From NCBI GenBank assembly GCA_001297265.1, contig LIHB01000080.1:1-64000 (forward strand): a DNA stretch of 64,000 bases, in the 5' to 3' direction. The position numbers and the translations under genes are program-made. Positions 33,864 through 45,901 of this stretch are shown here, piece after piece. Every line of letters starts with the position of its first letter. The stretch's first letter is position 1. The DNA is from Mycosphaerella arachidis (taxonomy: Eukaryota; Ascomycota; Dothideomycetes; Mycosphaerellales; Mycosphaerellaceae). Under the pieces are notes generated by a model. It made no database searches, was not told where the DNA came from, and was given only the letters and a program-made list of their open reading frames with translations.

Positions 33864-34175
33864 AGCGAGGGCTCCTAACAAAAGAGGTGGCCACCGCTGC
33901 GCCAAACAGCAATAGGTGTGAAGTGCTTCGAGCACCTGCACTGTAAGCGGAGTTGAGGCGATACGCGCGTTGACCCTTCAACTCGACAAACTGTCTCTAC
34001 GCTGTAGTACGGCCATCATGGCTATTTAGAGGCAGTTGTGTCTATGTATGGCGGGGCACGTATTATGTCGTGAGCCCTCCGAAACATCGATAGAGATGGG
34101 GTGAGGAACTTTTGGCGTGAATTTGTGTCATTTGCTTTTCTGGGTATCTATGGTACAGCGGCCAAGCGACAGAGA

Positions 34176-34994
34176 TCAGACGTAGCCTGGAGATTGTTAG
34201 CACGTGTATCAGGTATGGCAGAAGTGTCGCTCTCACCTTTGCGACCTCCCGTGAAGAACATCTTCACGATGAAGACCTGCAGACCAGCCATGGCAACCAT
34301 GAGTCCCCCCTCCATGAGGTTCAAGTTGAAAATCCTCTTCTCAGTGCTCCTGACTGTGCTGAAGTTGCGGTTTTCTCTCGTGCGAAAGTACTTCTGCTGT
34401 CTTGTCAATGTCGACACCTGTCCCGACAGCTTCAAGAGTGTCTCTTCTACGACGCTCAACTGCTCGTTGCTCGCGCCTGCCTTCTGGGGAAGGTTCGCTC
34501 GTGGCTCATTTTCGACCTGCCCGCGGAGTCAGATGTTTGTCCACCTGGCAATCATCCCACCTGTATGCATGTGTACATACCGAAATCTCAAAGTCCACGA
34601 TCTTGTCCGCAAAGGTCGACATCGAGTTGTCGAAGCAGAATCTGTACTCTCCAGTCTGCTCTCCTGTGAACACGTAATCTCCTTGCCTCTCCTTCTCTCC
34701 GCTCAGTACAATCTTCTCCTTGTTGGGCTCCTTTCCTGGTCCGTATACGTGGTAGTTGACTACACCAGAATGTCAGCATGCCCAATGCCACTTTTGACCC
34801 CTGCCCTTGTTCTTACTGTCGAAGTCTCCACCACTCTGCACGGCGAAGTAGAACGCAACCTTGGAGCCGGCCTTATCAACATTTGCGTAGAAACACTCCT
34901 TCTCATTCGGATGCATCTTGTATGTGAGGGCCGTGGCATTGGTGAAAGCTGTCAGGAGCCCGAGAAGGGCCAGCAGGGAATTGAGGCCCATCAT
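34176..34994 (-). CDS. p24 / emp24-gp25L family cargo receptor (Erp type)
   Basis: p24 proteins cycle between ER and Golgi in COPII and COPI vesicles and help sort GPI-anchored and other cargo. Four exons: 34994-34817, 34759-34581, 34516-34237 and a final 11-nt exon 34186-34176. The introns are 34760-34816, 34517-34580 and 34187-34236, the last with GTGAGA, GCTAAC branch and CTCCAG. The product is 215 residues. Signal peptide MMGLNSLLALLGLLTAFTNA; GOLD domain with KECFYANVDKAGSKVAFYFA, GEYRFCFDNSMSTFADKIV; coiled coil; transmembrane helix GGLMVAMAGLQVFIVKMFF; short cytosolic tail TGGRKGYV. The tiny last exon restores the GYV-type tail; reading through the intron would add 30 unrelated residues. 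The start at 34994 was chosen because the upstream in-frame codon is TTG. Confidence 0.92.
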
Positions 34995-35994
34995 CGTGGT
35001 GTGCAAATGGAAGTGTACTGTCGTCGAGGAGAAGGGTAACGGTCGGACAGAAGGAAAGTCGTTACAGCATCAAATCGTGAGAAAGTGATCGGGAACTTGA
35101 CACGCACGCGATCTTTCGAAGAGGAGATCTCGCGGAGAGCTAAGGGTTCTACGCCTAGCCAATCAGCTACGGCCGAAGCTAGCTGCCGACCGCATATACC
35201 ATACCGCAAGGCTTCTTCTCCTCTTACCACGTGCTACAGAGAGCTCCTGACACAAGAGGGCTCTAGTTGCAAGGGCGATATGAACCTGCGTAGAGTTCTC
35301 TTAGCAGCGCGCAAATATACAAGCTTGTTGAAGCGAAGCGTGCGCGCCTCCACTGGTTGGCCTACAAGCAAGGATTGCGTGGCCGTTGTTGTGTTTAGTT
35401 GATCACCAGACATATATCACGACTAGCAGATGGGAACTGTCGTCTATCTTGTCTCCTTCTTCTCTCAGATTGCCGCGATAGCCAAGAGGGCGATGCGAGC
35501 TGCGATTGACCTGAATCATAATTATGCACGCCCTGGCCCTTTACATGGTCTCAATGTACAGCAAGCTCCTGCTTGCGGCGTTCACTTCCAAATGCAACGG
35601 GTGCGGCTTTCGGAGGCGAATGCGAGAGTAGACACGGATACTGCGCTAAAGGTACTCGTGTGTTATAAGAAAGGTGACCTGTAAACAAACTTATGTACGC
35701 TGAAGGGAGATTGATGCAACGTGAGAAGGAGGGACAAAGCGTAGGTTGAATCTATCAATATACAGGATGTGGAGCCCGCCCCGCCCCTGTGGTTTTGCAT
35801 GCAGCGTCTCTGCGGCCTGCCGTTAGCGCATCCTCGTAGCGACTACCTCCGACTGGCTGCTGTCTCGTGCGGGGAACCCCCGCCTCCCAAATCCTGTGGA
35901 GCCGAGATCAAAACTTCCTCCACTGCCTCCAAACTTTCCGCGCTCGACGGTCGGGGTACCCACTATCGCAATCGCAGGCCGTCTGGACACCGTT
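34995..35994. promoter_or_regulatory. Divergent promoter region: p24 gene (-) and transcription factor (+)
   Basis: One kilobase between start codons. An 84-codon ATG frame at 35430-35684 has no domain and is not called. Just upstream of 35995 the frame stays open without an ATG. Confidence 0.5.
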
Positions 35995-38840
35995 ATGGAG
36001 TACCCTTCTCCCGGTTCGTCGATGCCACCACCTTCCACCGTGATCGCTGGTGCCGACGATGAGCAGATCGGTGAACCCGCGCAGAAGCGCCCTCGCACCT
36101 CTGAAGGCAACTCAACTCCCGATGCATCGACATCGACACCCAGCGGAAGCAACGGCAACACGTCTAACAACGTCCGGCTGTACAGCTGCGGCAGGTGTTC
36201 GAAGAGCTATGCAAGGCTCGATCACTTGAGTCGCCATGTGCGCATGCACACCCAGGAAAAGCCGTACGCGTGCTCTTGTCTATTGTCCACTATATATCTC
36301 CGAGACATCGACTGATTTTCATGATCCTTCATAGTTATCAATGTCGAATCTGCACCAAAGCATTTGCTCGAGCTGACCTGCTTAAGAGACATACTCTTGG
36401 ACACAACAAAGATGATCCTCAATCAAAGCCAACAATCGTCCAGCATAGTCGGGTCTCACAAGCATGTGAGGCTTGCGCTGGACTTCATTTGAAGTGCGAA
36501 GAAGAGAAGCCGTGCAAGCGATGTAATAAGAAGGGCATTACCTGCAACTACACGCCTACCTACCCATCAAATGAAATGCAGAGGCCGTCGCCACCCGAGC
36601 ATCAGTCCTCTCAAGACCAGCAGCAACAACTGCACCAGCACCGGCAATGGTCCAACGGGGATGTTCAGCATCTGCAGAACATGAATGCCATGACACCGAT
36701 GCATCAGATGTCGCCGCCGCACCTACAGCAGAGGAACTCATTCGGCCCAGCAGGCCCATTGCCACCCATGCAGATGACAGAATCAACGCCACAACCACCT
36801 CCTCAGGCTCCGATGGCAATCGATCCTGCTATGCTACCGCCGCAGACGCCTGGTCCTATGTTCGACTACCTTCGTGATAAGATGACGCCCCAGGCTGGTC
36901 AGCCGAGCAGTGGCATGCAAGTCATCGACTATCAGAATGGCCCATGGACGCCGCGGGAGCTGTTCGACTTTGGTGTAGACACTAACATGGAGCTGAACGA
37001 TTTGGACCTGAGCTTTCTCGATACTTACAACAACGCGAACCCCTTTGATCTGCGCACTCCGAGCATAGGATTTCCAACGACAGGCTCCGACATCATGCCA
37101 AGTTATACATCTGCACCTATGCCCGTGGCACCAATAGACACCAACGCACTCCCGAAAGCATCAGTCTGGCGCTTCCGACCTTTGTCTAAGGACTCTGGCA
37201 GCGCGGAGCAGGAGAATCTGTCCTTGCCAACACCTACCAGTCTTGACATTGATAGACGGGTCACGACCGAGCCACTGTCTCAAACATCGCGAGACAAGAT
37301 CTTGGCGATGATATTAAGTACGTGCAAACCGAACAGCATACCTCGAGCTGTCGCTTGCTTCCCATCGATTGGGCTTCTGGACAGTCTATTCCAGTTTTCT
37401 TTGACCTCTCCAGGCTCACACGCCAAGCACTGGATACATGCGCCAACGCTGCTTGCTGGCCAGACCCGACCGGAAGTGCTTGCAGCTATCGTTGCAGCCG
37501 GTGCGGTATTGACGCCTGATTCGTCGATCCGCAAAGTCGGATACGCAATTCAGGAAGCAATCAGAACTGCCGTGCAGGTACAGGTGGAAGAAGACAACAC
37601 TCTTATGCGAGACCTGCAAATCATGCAAGCATCCCTACTACAGCTAAAGATCGGCTTGTGGAGCGGCGATTCTCGCAAGATGGAGCTTGCCGAAGGATTT
37701 CAGCAAGTTCTCGTGACCATGGGTCGACGTGGCGGCCTCTTCCGGCGAGGCACATACGAGCGGATCGTTCCATATTCTGAGGATCAAGGTAAAGTCCTAG
37801 AGCAGAAGTGGCGACAATGGGTGAAGCAAGAGTCACGCAAGCGCTTTGCACTGCACCTATTTCGACATGATCTCGAGGCCTCGGTGTCATTGCTCAGCAG
37901 CCCCTTGATCTCGTACGCCGAGCTATACCTACCACTACCAGAGTCTGAAGATCTATGGCACGCGCCAACGGCGAAATCTTGGAAAGCTACGTACATGCGC
38001 AATCCGGGACCGAGACATGAGCGTCAACCCTCGCTAGTGGACTGCATTCAGTATCTTGACATCCTCGCTGTCCGAGACATATTCGTAGATCAGCGCCAAG
38101 CCTCAATGGCAGTCCTTGGTGCTGCATGGCGCATGATCTGGGAATACAGACAGCTTGACTCGTCCATTAAGGATTACAACAACCAGTGGCGAAACTCACT
38201 GCTGATGAATAGTCGCCATTCAGAACTTACCAAGCTACTCCAATGCTTCCGAATGAGCTCCGTCGAGGACACGAAGGTGACACTCATCGTAGAGCTTCTA
38301 CTGATGCATCTGCACATGTCTCTAGATGACGTACAACTGTTTGCCGGAGTAGAAGGGGAAGATGAGTCGCGCAGAGTATACCCATCGCTCGTACAGTGGA
38401 CGCGAACGCCGACGGCACGCCAAGCCTTATGGCATGCCGGCCAAGTCCTGAGGGCTGCTCGCAACCTACGACCAGGTCTGATCTGCGACTTCGCCGCTAT
38501 CGCCGTCTACCAAGCAAGTCTAGCATTCTGGTCGTACGGAATCATCACCCGAGCGACCGAGCCTGGACCTATGGCCAACCACAACCCAACAGCTTTCCTT
38601 GATGGCGGCGATGACAACGCCGTCAAGCGATGGATCATCAACGGCAAAGGCAATGCCGCCATTCGGACGTGGACAGTCAAGCCACCAACAGAGGGATCAG
38701 CCATGGTTGCCAATCCTGACGAGGTCGTGGGAGCTGTGGTCGCCATCATGCGGCAAAACCACAACGAGACGAGAAATCCGCCACTAGTCGACAATCTAAT
38801 CAACATCATGGAAGGTTTGAGGAAAGCGACCAGGACGTGA
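35995..38840 (+). CDS. Hybrid C2H2 and Zn2Cys6 transcription factor with fungal-specific TF domain
   Basis: Nuclear DNA-binding regulator. Exon 35995-36269, intron 36270-36334 (weak donor GTGCTC, CTGAT branch, CATAG acceptor), exon 36335-38840, 926 residues. Two classical C2H2 fingers (YSCGRCSKSYARLDHLSRH at about 63-85; YQCRICTKAFARADLLKRH at about 93-115) are followed by a Zn2Cys6 cluster CEACAGLHLKCEEEKPCKRC (135-163), a Gln/Pro/His-rich stretch (165-290) likely to activate transcription, and a helical middle-homology region through the C-terminus. The intron splits the linker before finger 2. The donor was chosen because it alone keeps the normal finger-linker spacing (QEKPYA-YQC); a GTCCAC donor also keeps frame but inserts extra residues. 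Targets cannot be inferred. Confidence 0.9.
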
Positions 38841-39357
38841 CAATCTGTTCTGGAGCGCGTTGATCATACCATGACCAACAGAGAGCACCGTTTTGTATAT
38901 CGGTCGCTTTCCACGAGTTATGCCAGCATCCACGTGTCCTTGGACTGCAAGAAGCGCAACTCTGCTCACGACGGACGTTGGGTCACAAACAGTATCGATC
39001 ATGCTGTCACGCCAAGGAAGATATCACCGCCTGCGCAGGCACGTTGTCACACACACGATGATGATCAAACCCTCCGAAGACTGCGAAAGAGCACTTTGGG
39101 CTCCGATCAGCTCATTTCCCGTTCACAGTACTCGAATCGTCCCATATTGTACAGCATATGGCGTATTTGCAATTGTAATTACACAGCTGCAGTGATCGTG
39201 AAATCAGAGCAGTCACGGCCGCGGTACTTGTTCACCGCTTGGTTTTCACATTAGCCGCTATTACTACAATTAGCGCATAGTACTCGCGCATATCCTCTCC
39301 CAGCACGAAAGCCTCCAGATTCAGCTCATAACCGTTGCTTAGCGCATCTGCCAAATT
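38841..39357. other. Convergent intergenic spacer
   Basis: 3' flank of the transcription factor gene and 3' flank of the decayed F-box gene. No gene-like frame with domain support. Confidence 0.45.
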
Positions 39358-40561
39358 CTAATTCCGTGGTGCCTCACCATACCTAAAAACTCTCAGATGC
39401 GGATCGTCCTTCATTCTCTTCTGTATCGCCTCGACCTTGTCCGACTTGGCACCTTCGGCGCCGCAGTTTGCTATTCTTGGCGTGATCACTGATGATGTGA
39501 GGCCAAATCTACTGTGCTGCAGAACCTTGAACAACTCCGCCCACTTGACGCCGTCTTCGCTTCGATGCCCCTGAAGAAAGTGTTTGGTGTGCAGAGACAG
39601 CGGTCGAAGCTCAGGCTGCGGAGTCCTGCGGCGTGGCCAGATACGAATGCCATTAGGTTTGGGTCGGCGGCTACCAGACTTAGGTCGAGGGTACTCAGTA
39701 GAGGAAGAGCTTATCGTCGGAGTACCACGCCAGCAAGAAGTATTCCGGACAGCCAGGCGGTTCATCTGTTGCGGGCAGTTTCAATGAGGTGGCGGCGTCG
39801 AGATGCTTGAAGAACCAGCCGTGCATGCAGGACAGGAAAGCGAAATATCCCCGAATCGTCTCTATCCTCCAGCCGGCTCGCTGTGACGATCCCCAGATTG
39901 ACAGAGTCTCTCGGTTGAGACGTCGCAAGAAGTTTTGGAAAACAGGGTTGAGGAACGAGGTCGTCCCTCGCGGCGGTAGGTCCACGATCTCAAGGTTTGA
40001 AAGTTGCTTGTTCTGCGCGAGTGCCATCCACGTCTCTGCCCTTAGCGCTCTCCATTCCACTTTGGTTCTCGTCGGGCAACATCGTCATCGAACTCTCGTG
40101 CGTCGAAGTCATAGAAGCCTGTAGTTTGACCGTCTCTCGAGGGATCCACGGACCAGTCTTCGCTTGCGTAGTCGAGGAGGGATCGTATTCTGGCTTTTCG
40201 TAGTTTGGGTAGATACTGGCCTTGCAGTAGCTTTCTCACGGCTAAGCGCAATGTCCAGCTTCCCTTAGGTCCCCTCAGACGGCCGTTGCTTGCCCTTCCA
40301 TCATCAGCTGGCTGGCGTGGCCTTCGAAGGAGATTGTTGTAATGTATTGGCTATGCTTCTTTGCCAAATTCAGGGCGATGTTGGCCTCGTGTGGCCTGTT
40401 GGTGACGCGCAGACTCGGAAAACCACTGGCAGTAAGCACTCTCGAAGGCTTGAGTTGGTAACAGAAAGCGGCAGCACTTCTGTAGCAGTCAGATACTCTG
40501 CAATCCCTAGTAGCAGCTCAGGAGGAAGCCCAGCGAGCTGGGCCGGAGCCATTTTCGACAT
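39358..40561 (-). pseudogene. F-box protein gene with several frameshifts
   Basis: Starts with ATG at 40561 and an F-box (LAGLPPELLLGIAEYLTATE, then SLRECLLPVVF). Homologous-looking protein then jumps between frames: SLRVTNRPHEANIALNLAKK needs a one-base shift near 40417; GQYLPKLRKARIRSLLDYAS lies in another frame (40251-40042); LRAETWMALAQNKQLSNLEI and PVFQNFLRRLNRETLSIWG return to the first (40060-39695); LSTLDLSLVAADPNLMAFVS is in the third; KWAELFKVLQHSRFGLTSSV (ending 39358) again in another. Some jumps could be introns, but several blocks nearly touch, so true frameshifts are needed. The product would have been an SCF-type substrate adaptor with a leucine-rich C-terminus. Confidence 0.6.
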
Positions 40562-42305
40562 GCAGCGAGGCTATCGTGATCCTCGGTCTCCGGTGTCTTC
40601 CACAGAGTGACAAGCGGTTGTCTCCCGAGCACATCGTCAATTTGGGCTATTTCGTGCTAGCAGGGCGGTGGTCTTGACAAGATGTTCCAGTGGTTAGGTT
40701 CGCTGTCAGCACGAGGCTCTTCGGATGACTTATGGCGAGCAGCGACGCGGGACAGGGTACCTCGCTGACGTGTAGAGGGAGTAAAGGGCCGAGCAGTTTC
40801 ACTCCCTCTTGTCGTCGGCGAGGGAAAAGTCCGCAGAAGTGATTCGACCCTTGACCTCGCTCAATATCGTCAATTGACCGGTATAAACGGCGTTCTGGGC
40901 AGCAGCGGATCCATTACTTCGGGTAGTCACCTAAAGCCGAGATCGAACATTGACAGATGCCAAGGCTATTCCCGCGCATATGCGGCGCTTGCACATCATG
41001 TGGAAGCCTCTTCCTGTCCTGACGGGAGTCATCAGAAAATCTAGGATGATGGGACCTTGGAGTGACTGATTCATGTTTTTTTCCCTTGTGAACTACGGAC
41101 CAGATTTCTGCGGGTGCTACCTGCACAATTTTCGATACGTGATCAAGCCAATGAGAGAATTCAAGGGCGTCCATGAGCGGCTCGTGAGGCCGGTTCAGGA
41201 GTGAAAACACGTCGAATGGTAACGAAGTCGTGGCGTTCGCTAGAGATTGATGCGGACAGATCCTGCCACAGCTGCCGTTCGACAGACGAGAAAATTTGTG
41301 ACGATTCCTCGGTGCCGACGTGGCTCGCCTTACATAGACTGAGGCGATCAACCATTCCTTGGCACAGAGGCGATATATGATGGTGTTGCCAGGACAAGTA
41401 ACCTATATGTACAACTCTAGCCTTTCTGACGTGCGACAGTCACCTTTGGCAACATGGCTCAGTCATCCGCATGCTTCAAGCAGTGTCGTTGAATGCAGCC
41501 GAGCATGGTTCTGAGACAACGGAGTAAGCGTTCAAGAGATGCAGCAAGGGCATGATGCCATGCATCCTAGGGGTGATTGTTCTCTTAGTCTTTCATTCCA
41601 ATCTTTGCAGGCCAAATTGGAGCTCTCCTTTGCTGGGAGGTCTACGCTGCGTCCGACAGTCCATCTACAACTCCAGGCTTGACCTACACATACCCTTTAC
41701 CTTCCCTATCTGTGCAGTGACGACTTACAGCACCATGATCTAGCAGCCAAAGCCATGAATTGACCGTGGAATTTCATATCCCGCACGCCAGCCCTCGGAT
41801 CCTGTGTAGATGTTCTTAGGCTTTGCGAGATGTGTCTGCCCTCATGCTTGAGATCGTTGTTCTTTTGCGTCTCTACTGCACTTCTCTCCTTTCCTAGGCC
41901 CAAATCGAATCTGTCCCTTTTGGGATCTCGTTTCTGCGTGTTCAAGCTTCGTATACTCCTCTTCTCTCCCTGCCTTCGACGAGGAGCTCCGCCATGCTCT
42001 TGTGTCGGAGGTGATCCATCTTTTGCGCACCCAAATCCCTTTTGCTTGTTAGTCCGACGTGACCGCATACCGCTTCCTCGCACAGAACGACAGGGCTCGC
42101 TAGAGTCTCCTACTTTGTTCTTGCCAAGAGCAACCTAAGATAAAAAGATGAGACGTTGTCGATATGTTTCCATAGGTTAGTAGCTCGGCATGGCTATTGA
42201 TCTCATTCTCACACGCCCATACAGTACCAGCCACGTATCACCTGCAACATCCCTCAAGCATCAGCTCATACATCATCCCGCACTCCAACACGACATAGCC
42301 ACAGG
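40562..42305. other. Gene-free interval
   Basis: A minus-strand frame of about 145 codons (41351-40914) starts with TTG and matches nothing I know; no supported gene. CT-rich sequence occurs at 41890-42010. Confidence 0.4.
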
Positions 42306-44465
42306 TCACAACTCCCTCAAAACCGCCTGTCCAGCCTGCCCCACAAGACCGGCGTACGTACTCCAGAGCACGCCCTTCAGAATACTCTCGCCCTCACTCT
42401 CCACCCACTGCCCTGCCTTAATCAACTTCTCCCTCCAAAAAGCCTTCTCATGTTCCTCCAGCTCATGCCAATGCTTCGCATTTACATCTTTCTGCAAGTA
42501 TTTCTCCTTTCCTGGGTGCACGTGAACCTCGACACCGTCGCCATCCGGCATGTCGCGAATAACGACAGCAGTGGCTTGCGCGTCTTCAGGTGATGCGTGG
42601 TGCTCAGCGAGAGCGGAGCGGAGATTCTGGGCTGTTGCGGACGGAATGTCCGGCGTGACTTTGGAGTAGCCAGCGCGGTTGTATCCAGCGCCGGTCGGCA
42701 TGTCGAGGAAGTTCTTGACGCCTTGTGGGAGGAAGCTGAAGGGTCCGACGTCCGATTCGGCGAAGCCTGAGCTGAAGGCTGTGAGGAGGAATGCGGTGAC
42801 CAAGATGACGACCTGTGGTGAGGTTGTTAGCTGGGGTAACACGACAGTGGCTCAGACGCCTGGTGGTTTGTGAAGCACAAAATGCTTGGCTGCGTCGTCA
42901 CTCGGCGATGGATGGACTTACTGAAATAACCAGTATGTACGCTCCTGTCCAGAAGTAGCGTTCGTTCGGGTGACTGAGAACGTAGCGCGAGTCACCCTTC
43001 TTCGGCTCGAGTGGTTGCAGTGGAAATGTGTCGATCACGACCGTGTTGCCAATGCTTGTAGACGCAAGGCGCACATACTGTGGTCCTGGGTGCTCTCTCT
43101 TGACTGGTTGACCGTTGCTGCTAGTGGTAGGTTGATCATGTACTCGTGCAGGTGAATGAAACGGCGCCCAGACCACCTTCGTGATCACCTGCTTATGGAC
43201 ATCGCGTAGGGTGAGGAAGCTGCGAATGGACGAGCAGGTATCAGTGGCAGCCTGGTAATCTACGGTGTAGACCTCAATACTGTTGTCTTGACCTGCCACA
43301 GCAAGAACAAACTGCTGATTGCCATGCTGGTCAGCATCCAGGGCACAGACATCGAAGCCATTAGCTTGCTTGATGCGTGAGGGTAGCTTCTTCTCGCCCA
43401 TATAAAGGGCAGGGCCTGTGGGGTATCTGCGTAGCACATGATTAGCACGGATCAATTGCCATGGGTGAAGCGCAGAGCGAGTCGTGCATTGCACCATCCC
43501 CAAACAATGGCTATGATCTGAGGTCCCAAAATGACTCACAGGTGAAATATGCGCAGCTCTGCACCAGTCTTGCCGGGCCTATTCACCACGGCAACAAGAT
43601 TCTGCGAGTTGAGGAATCTCAAGCACCTATACTTGGCTCGACTGCCGGCTTTCTGGAAGTCATCCCCGTGTGGCATCTGGTGCACGCGTCGTGGTCCATT
43701 AGGCCGCTTCTCCACCTTCTTCTTGTCGAAGTCATATTTGAACGTCTGCTCGTAGATGTTGTAGTCGTCGCAGTATGCTACGCTGAACTCATCCACGTCT
43801 GTGTTGGCAATGTCCAAATCTGCCGCCTCTTGCTTATCGGGGAGCTCGTTTCGGGTTAGGATGTCGGCTGGCTGTGGGATGGTGATTGTTGCATCGAACA
43901 CGACGACTTCGTTCTGCTTGCCCAAGGAGGATGCGATGGCGCCGATGCGGCGGTTTGGACGGTCGCTTTGAGGTCGAGACACCGGTGAGAGACGCGTGAG
44001 GCGTTGATACTTTTCCTGACGGGGCCCTTTGAGTGATTTGAAGACGGAGCCCTGACCCAGCTGCTTGATGGTCGCTTTCTCCTCGGTGGAATCTGTTTTC
44101 TGACGCTTCCGAGGCGGGTATGTAATCTCTATCGCTCTGAAATGCTCATTGATGCCTTGGTCCTGCTTGCTCTGGGCGGAGTTGATGCCTGCGTAGGTGA
44201 TCAGGCCATTCTTAGTCGCCAAACTCGCTATTGATTGAGGTGAATCCTCGTCTCTTGACAGGTCGATTTCGGCGGCAGTCTCGATGAAAGCGCGGTTGTT
44301 GACGTCCAGGAGGCTGATCTGGTTAGGGATGCCGCTTTTGCTCTCTCCACCTCCTCCAGCGACGAGTAGGTAGCCACGGTTGTAGGGGTCGAATTCGGCG
44401 CTATAGATGGGATAGGGTAGGGTGTGTTTTGCGTAGGAGACATTGGAGTTCATCATGGGAGGCAT
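42306..44465 (-). CDS. SEC12: SEC12-type guanine nucleotide exchange factor for Sar1
   Basis: ER membrane protein that loads Sar1 with GTP to start COPII coat assembly. Exons 44465-43540, 43426-42922 and 42812-42306 (introns 43427-43539 with GCTAAT branch, and 42813-42921) give 645 residues. A cytosolic beta-propeller occupies the first two thirds. Near its start is LLVAGGGGESKSGIPNQISL, the conserved K-loop region used for Sar1 exchange; later blades include FDVCALDADQHGNQQFVLAV and VITKVVWAPF. The single membrane helix spans the second intron (YFWTGAYILVIS joined to VVILVTAFLLTAF). A lumenal tail of about 150 residues follows. A basic PPRKRQKTD insert sits in the propeller, and fungal Sec12 often has such insertions. 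The divergent promoter is shared with FCF2. Confidence 0.9.
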
Positions 44466-44891
44466 GGCGTCGGTAGTATAGAATCGCTTGCTGCGATCGG
44501 AAGCAAGGGCGACTTTCGGAGGAAGGGTGATTGAGATGTGTAAAGATGTGAGAGCTAGAAGGTGTTATCAAAGACGGAAGCGGCCACCTACGACATGCGA
44601 TTGATCTTCTCAGGAGAGTGCGAACGGTGGCATGGAAGATAGATCTTTCGGCTCAGCACTACGACTCGCTCCTTCATAGCCATTGCATCTATACTACCAA
44701 AATTGGGATCTCAAGATCTCGCACAGTCGAGAGCCCCGAAGCGTCTTGTTCGCGGTGGTCATCAAAGACCCCTGCAAGCCCTGATAGGAACACGGAGTGC
44801 ACTCCGCATTGTCGGGTAAGTCTTGGCTGGAAGCTACAACATTTTCTCGTGGACCTCTCCATTTCTTCACCTCCACATCGATGTAGCACGA
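44466..44891. promoter_or_regulatory. Short divergent promoter SEC12(-)/FCF2(+)
   Basis: Only 426 bp separate the two ATG codons, so the genes must share or abut regulatory DNA. Position seen directly; co-regulation is inference. Confidence 0.6.
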
Positions 44892-45827
44892 ATGGCAGCC
44901 TCATCTGTGGATTCGTTCCACACTGCTCAAGATACGGTCGATGATGACCTGACAGACGAGCAGATCGAGGAGCTTCTCGCTCGCGCCACAGAACGCCTGA
45001 AGGAAAAGGCAAAGCAGAAAGAGTTAACCAAAAAGACCGACGGACAGCACTTGACTTTTCCACGCCTGGACGCAGGCAACCTTGAGAAGCCATATGTCGA
45101 GACCAGAGGCGATGTTGCTAAGGTAGACTCTGCGCGACTGCTGGAGGACAAGCATCGCAAGCAGGCAAACGGCATTAGGAAGGTCGAAGATCCAATCACG
45201 GCGAAGAAACTTGCTGCTGAGGTACGTCAAGACCTTTCCTTCTGATTGACACACACATCCCGAGGATGAGACTAATCCCAATTTTTCTAATCTTGAGCGG
45301 ATTGGGGCGCCGTTTTGGTTGCCCTCCCGCGCAAACTGAGAGCCTTTATTCATAGTTACTCTGAGACACCACCACTTCCAATGCACACTCGTCACTGGAC
45401 ATCGTGGTCGAACATCTACTGACTCGCTGTACAGAAAAAGAAGGCTACTGCCGGCGACAAGTGGTTCGACCTGCCCAAGACCCTTCTCACACCCGAGCTC
45501 AAGCGCGATCTCCAGCTCATCAAGATGCGTGGAGTGCTCGACCCTCACCGTCATTACAAGAAAGAGAATGGCAAGATGCAGGCGCCAGAGTATAGTCAAG
45601 TTGGCACCATCGTTGAAGGACCAACCGAGTACTTCACTGGCCGCATCGAGAACAAGAAGCGCAAGCGGACATTTGTTGAGGAAGTGCTGGCTGGCGAGCA
45701 GGAGACTCATCGCTTCAAGAGGAAGTATAACGAGTACCAGAACAAGACTACCTCAGGCAAGAAGGCATTCTACAAGGATCTGAAAGCAAAGAGAAAGGGT
45801 GGAGTCAAGAAGGGCTCTGCTGGATGA
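44892..45827 (+). CDS. FCF2: Fcf2-type pre-rRNA processing protein
   Basis: Nucleolar factor of the small-subunit processome needed for early 18S rRNA cleavages (yeast Fcf2; human DNTTIP2 C-terminus). Exons 44892-45221 and 45435-45827 flank intron 45222-45434 (GTACGT, CTGAC branch, TACAG), 240 residues. The N-terminal half is acidic and then Lys/Glu-rich helical (DEQIEELLARATERLKEKAK). The Fcf2 core is in exon 2: GDKWFDLPKTLLTPELKRDL, QLIKMRGVLDPHRHYKKE and FVEEVLAGEQETHRFKRKYN. The tail KKAFYKDLKAKRKGGVKKG is strongly basic. The gene ends 74 bp from the convergent stop of the nucleoside phosphorylase gene. Confidence 0.92.
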
Positions 45828-45901
45828 AGCAGGCCTCTGCACCAGCGCCGTTCATGCGCCGTATTGCGATGCTATCATGCATGGTACTGCTGTCAAAAAC
45901 C

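Noticed and set aside
34148..34236. Read-through C-terminus of the p24 protein
   Set aside because: A clear intron (GTGAGA, GCTAAC, CTCCAG) leads to the expected GYV tail instead.
35430..35684. 84-codon ATG frame between the p24 and transcription factor genes
   Set aside because: No domain, no codon bias, sits in a divergent promoter; chance frame.
40914..41351. 145-codon minus-strand frame
   Set aside because: Starts with TTG, no homology recognised, no splice evidence.
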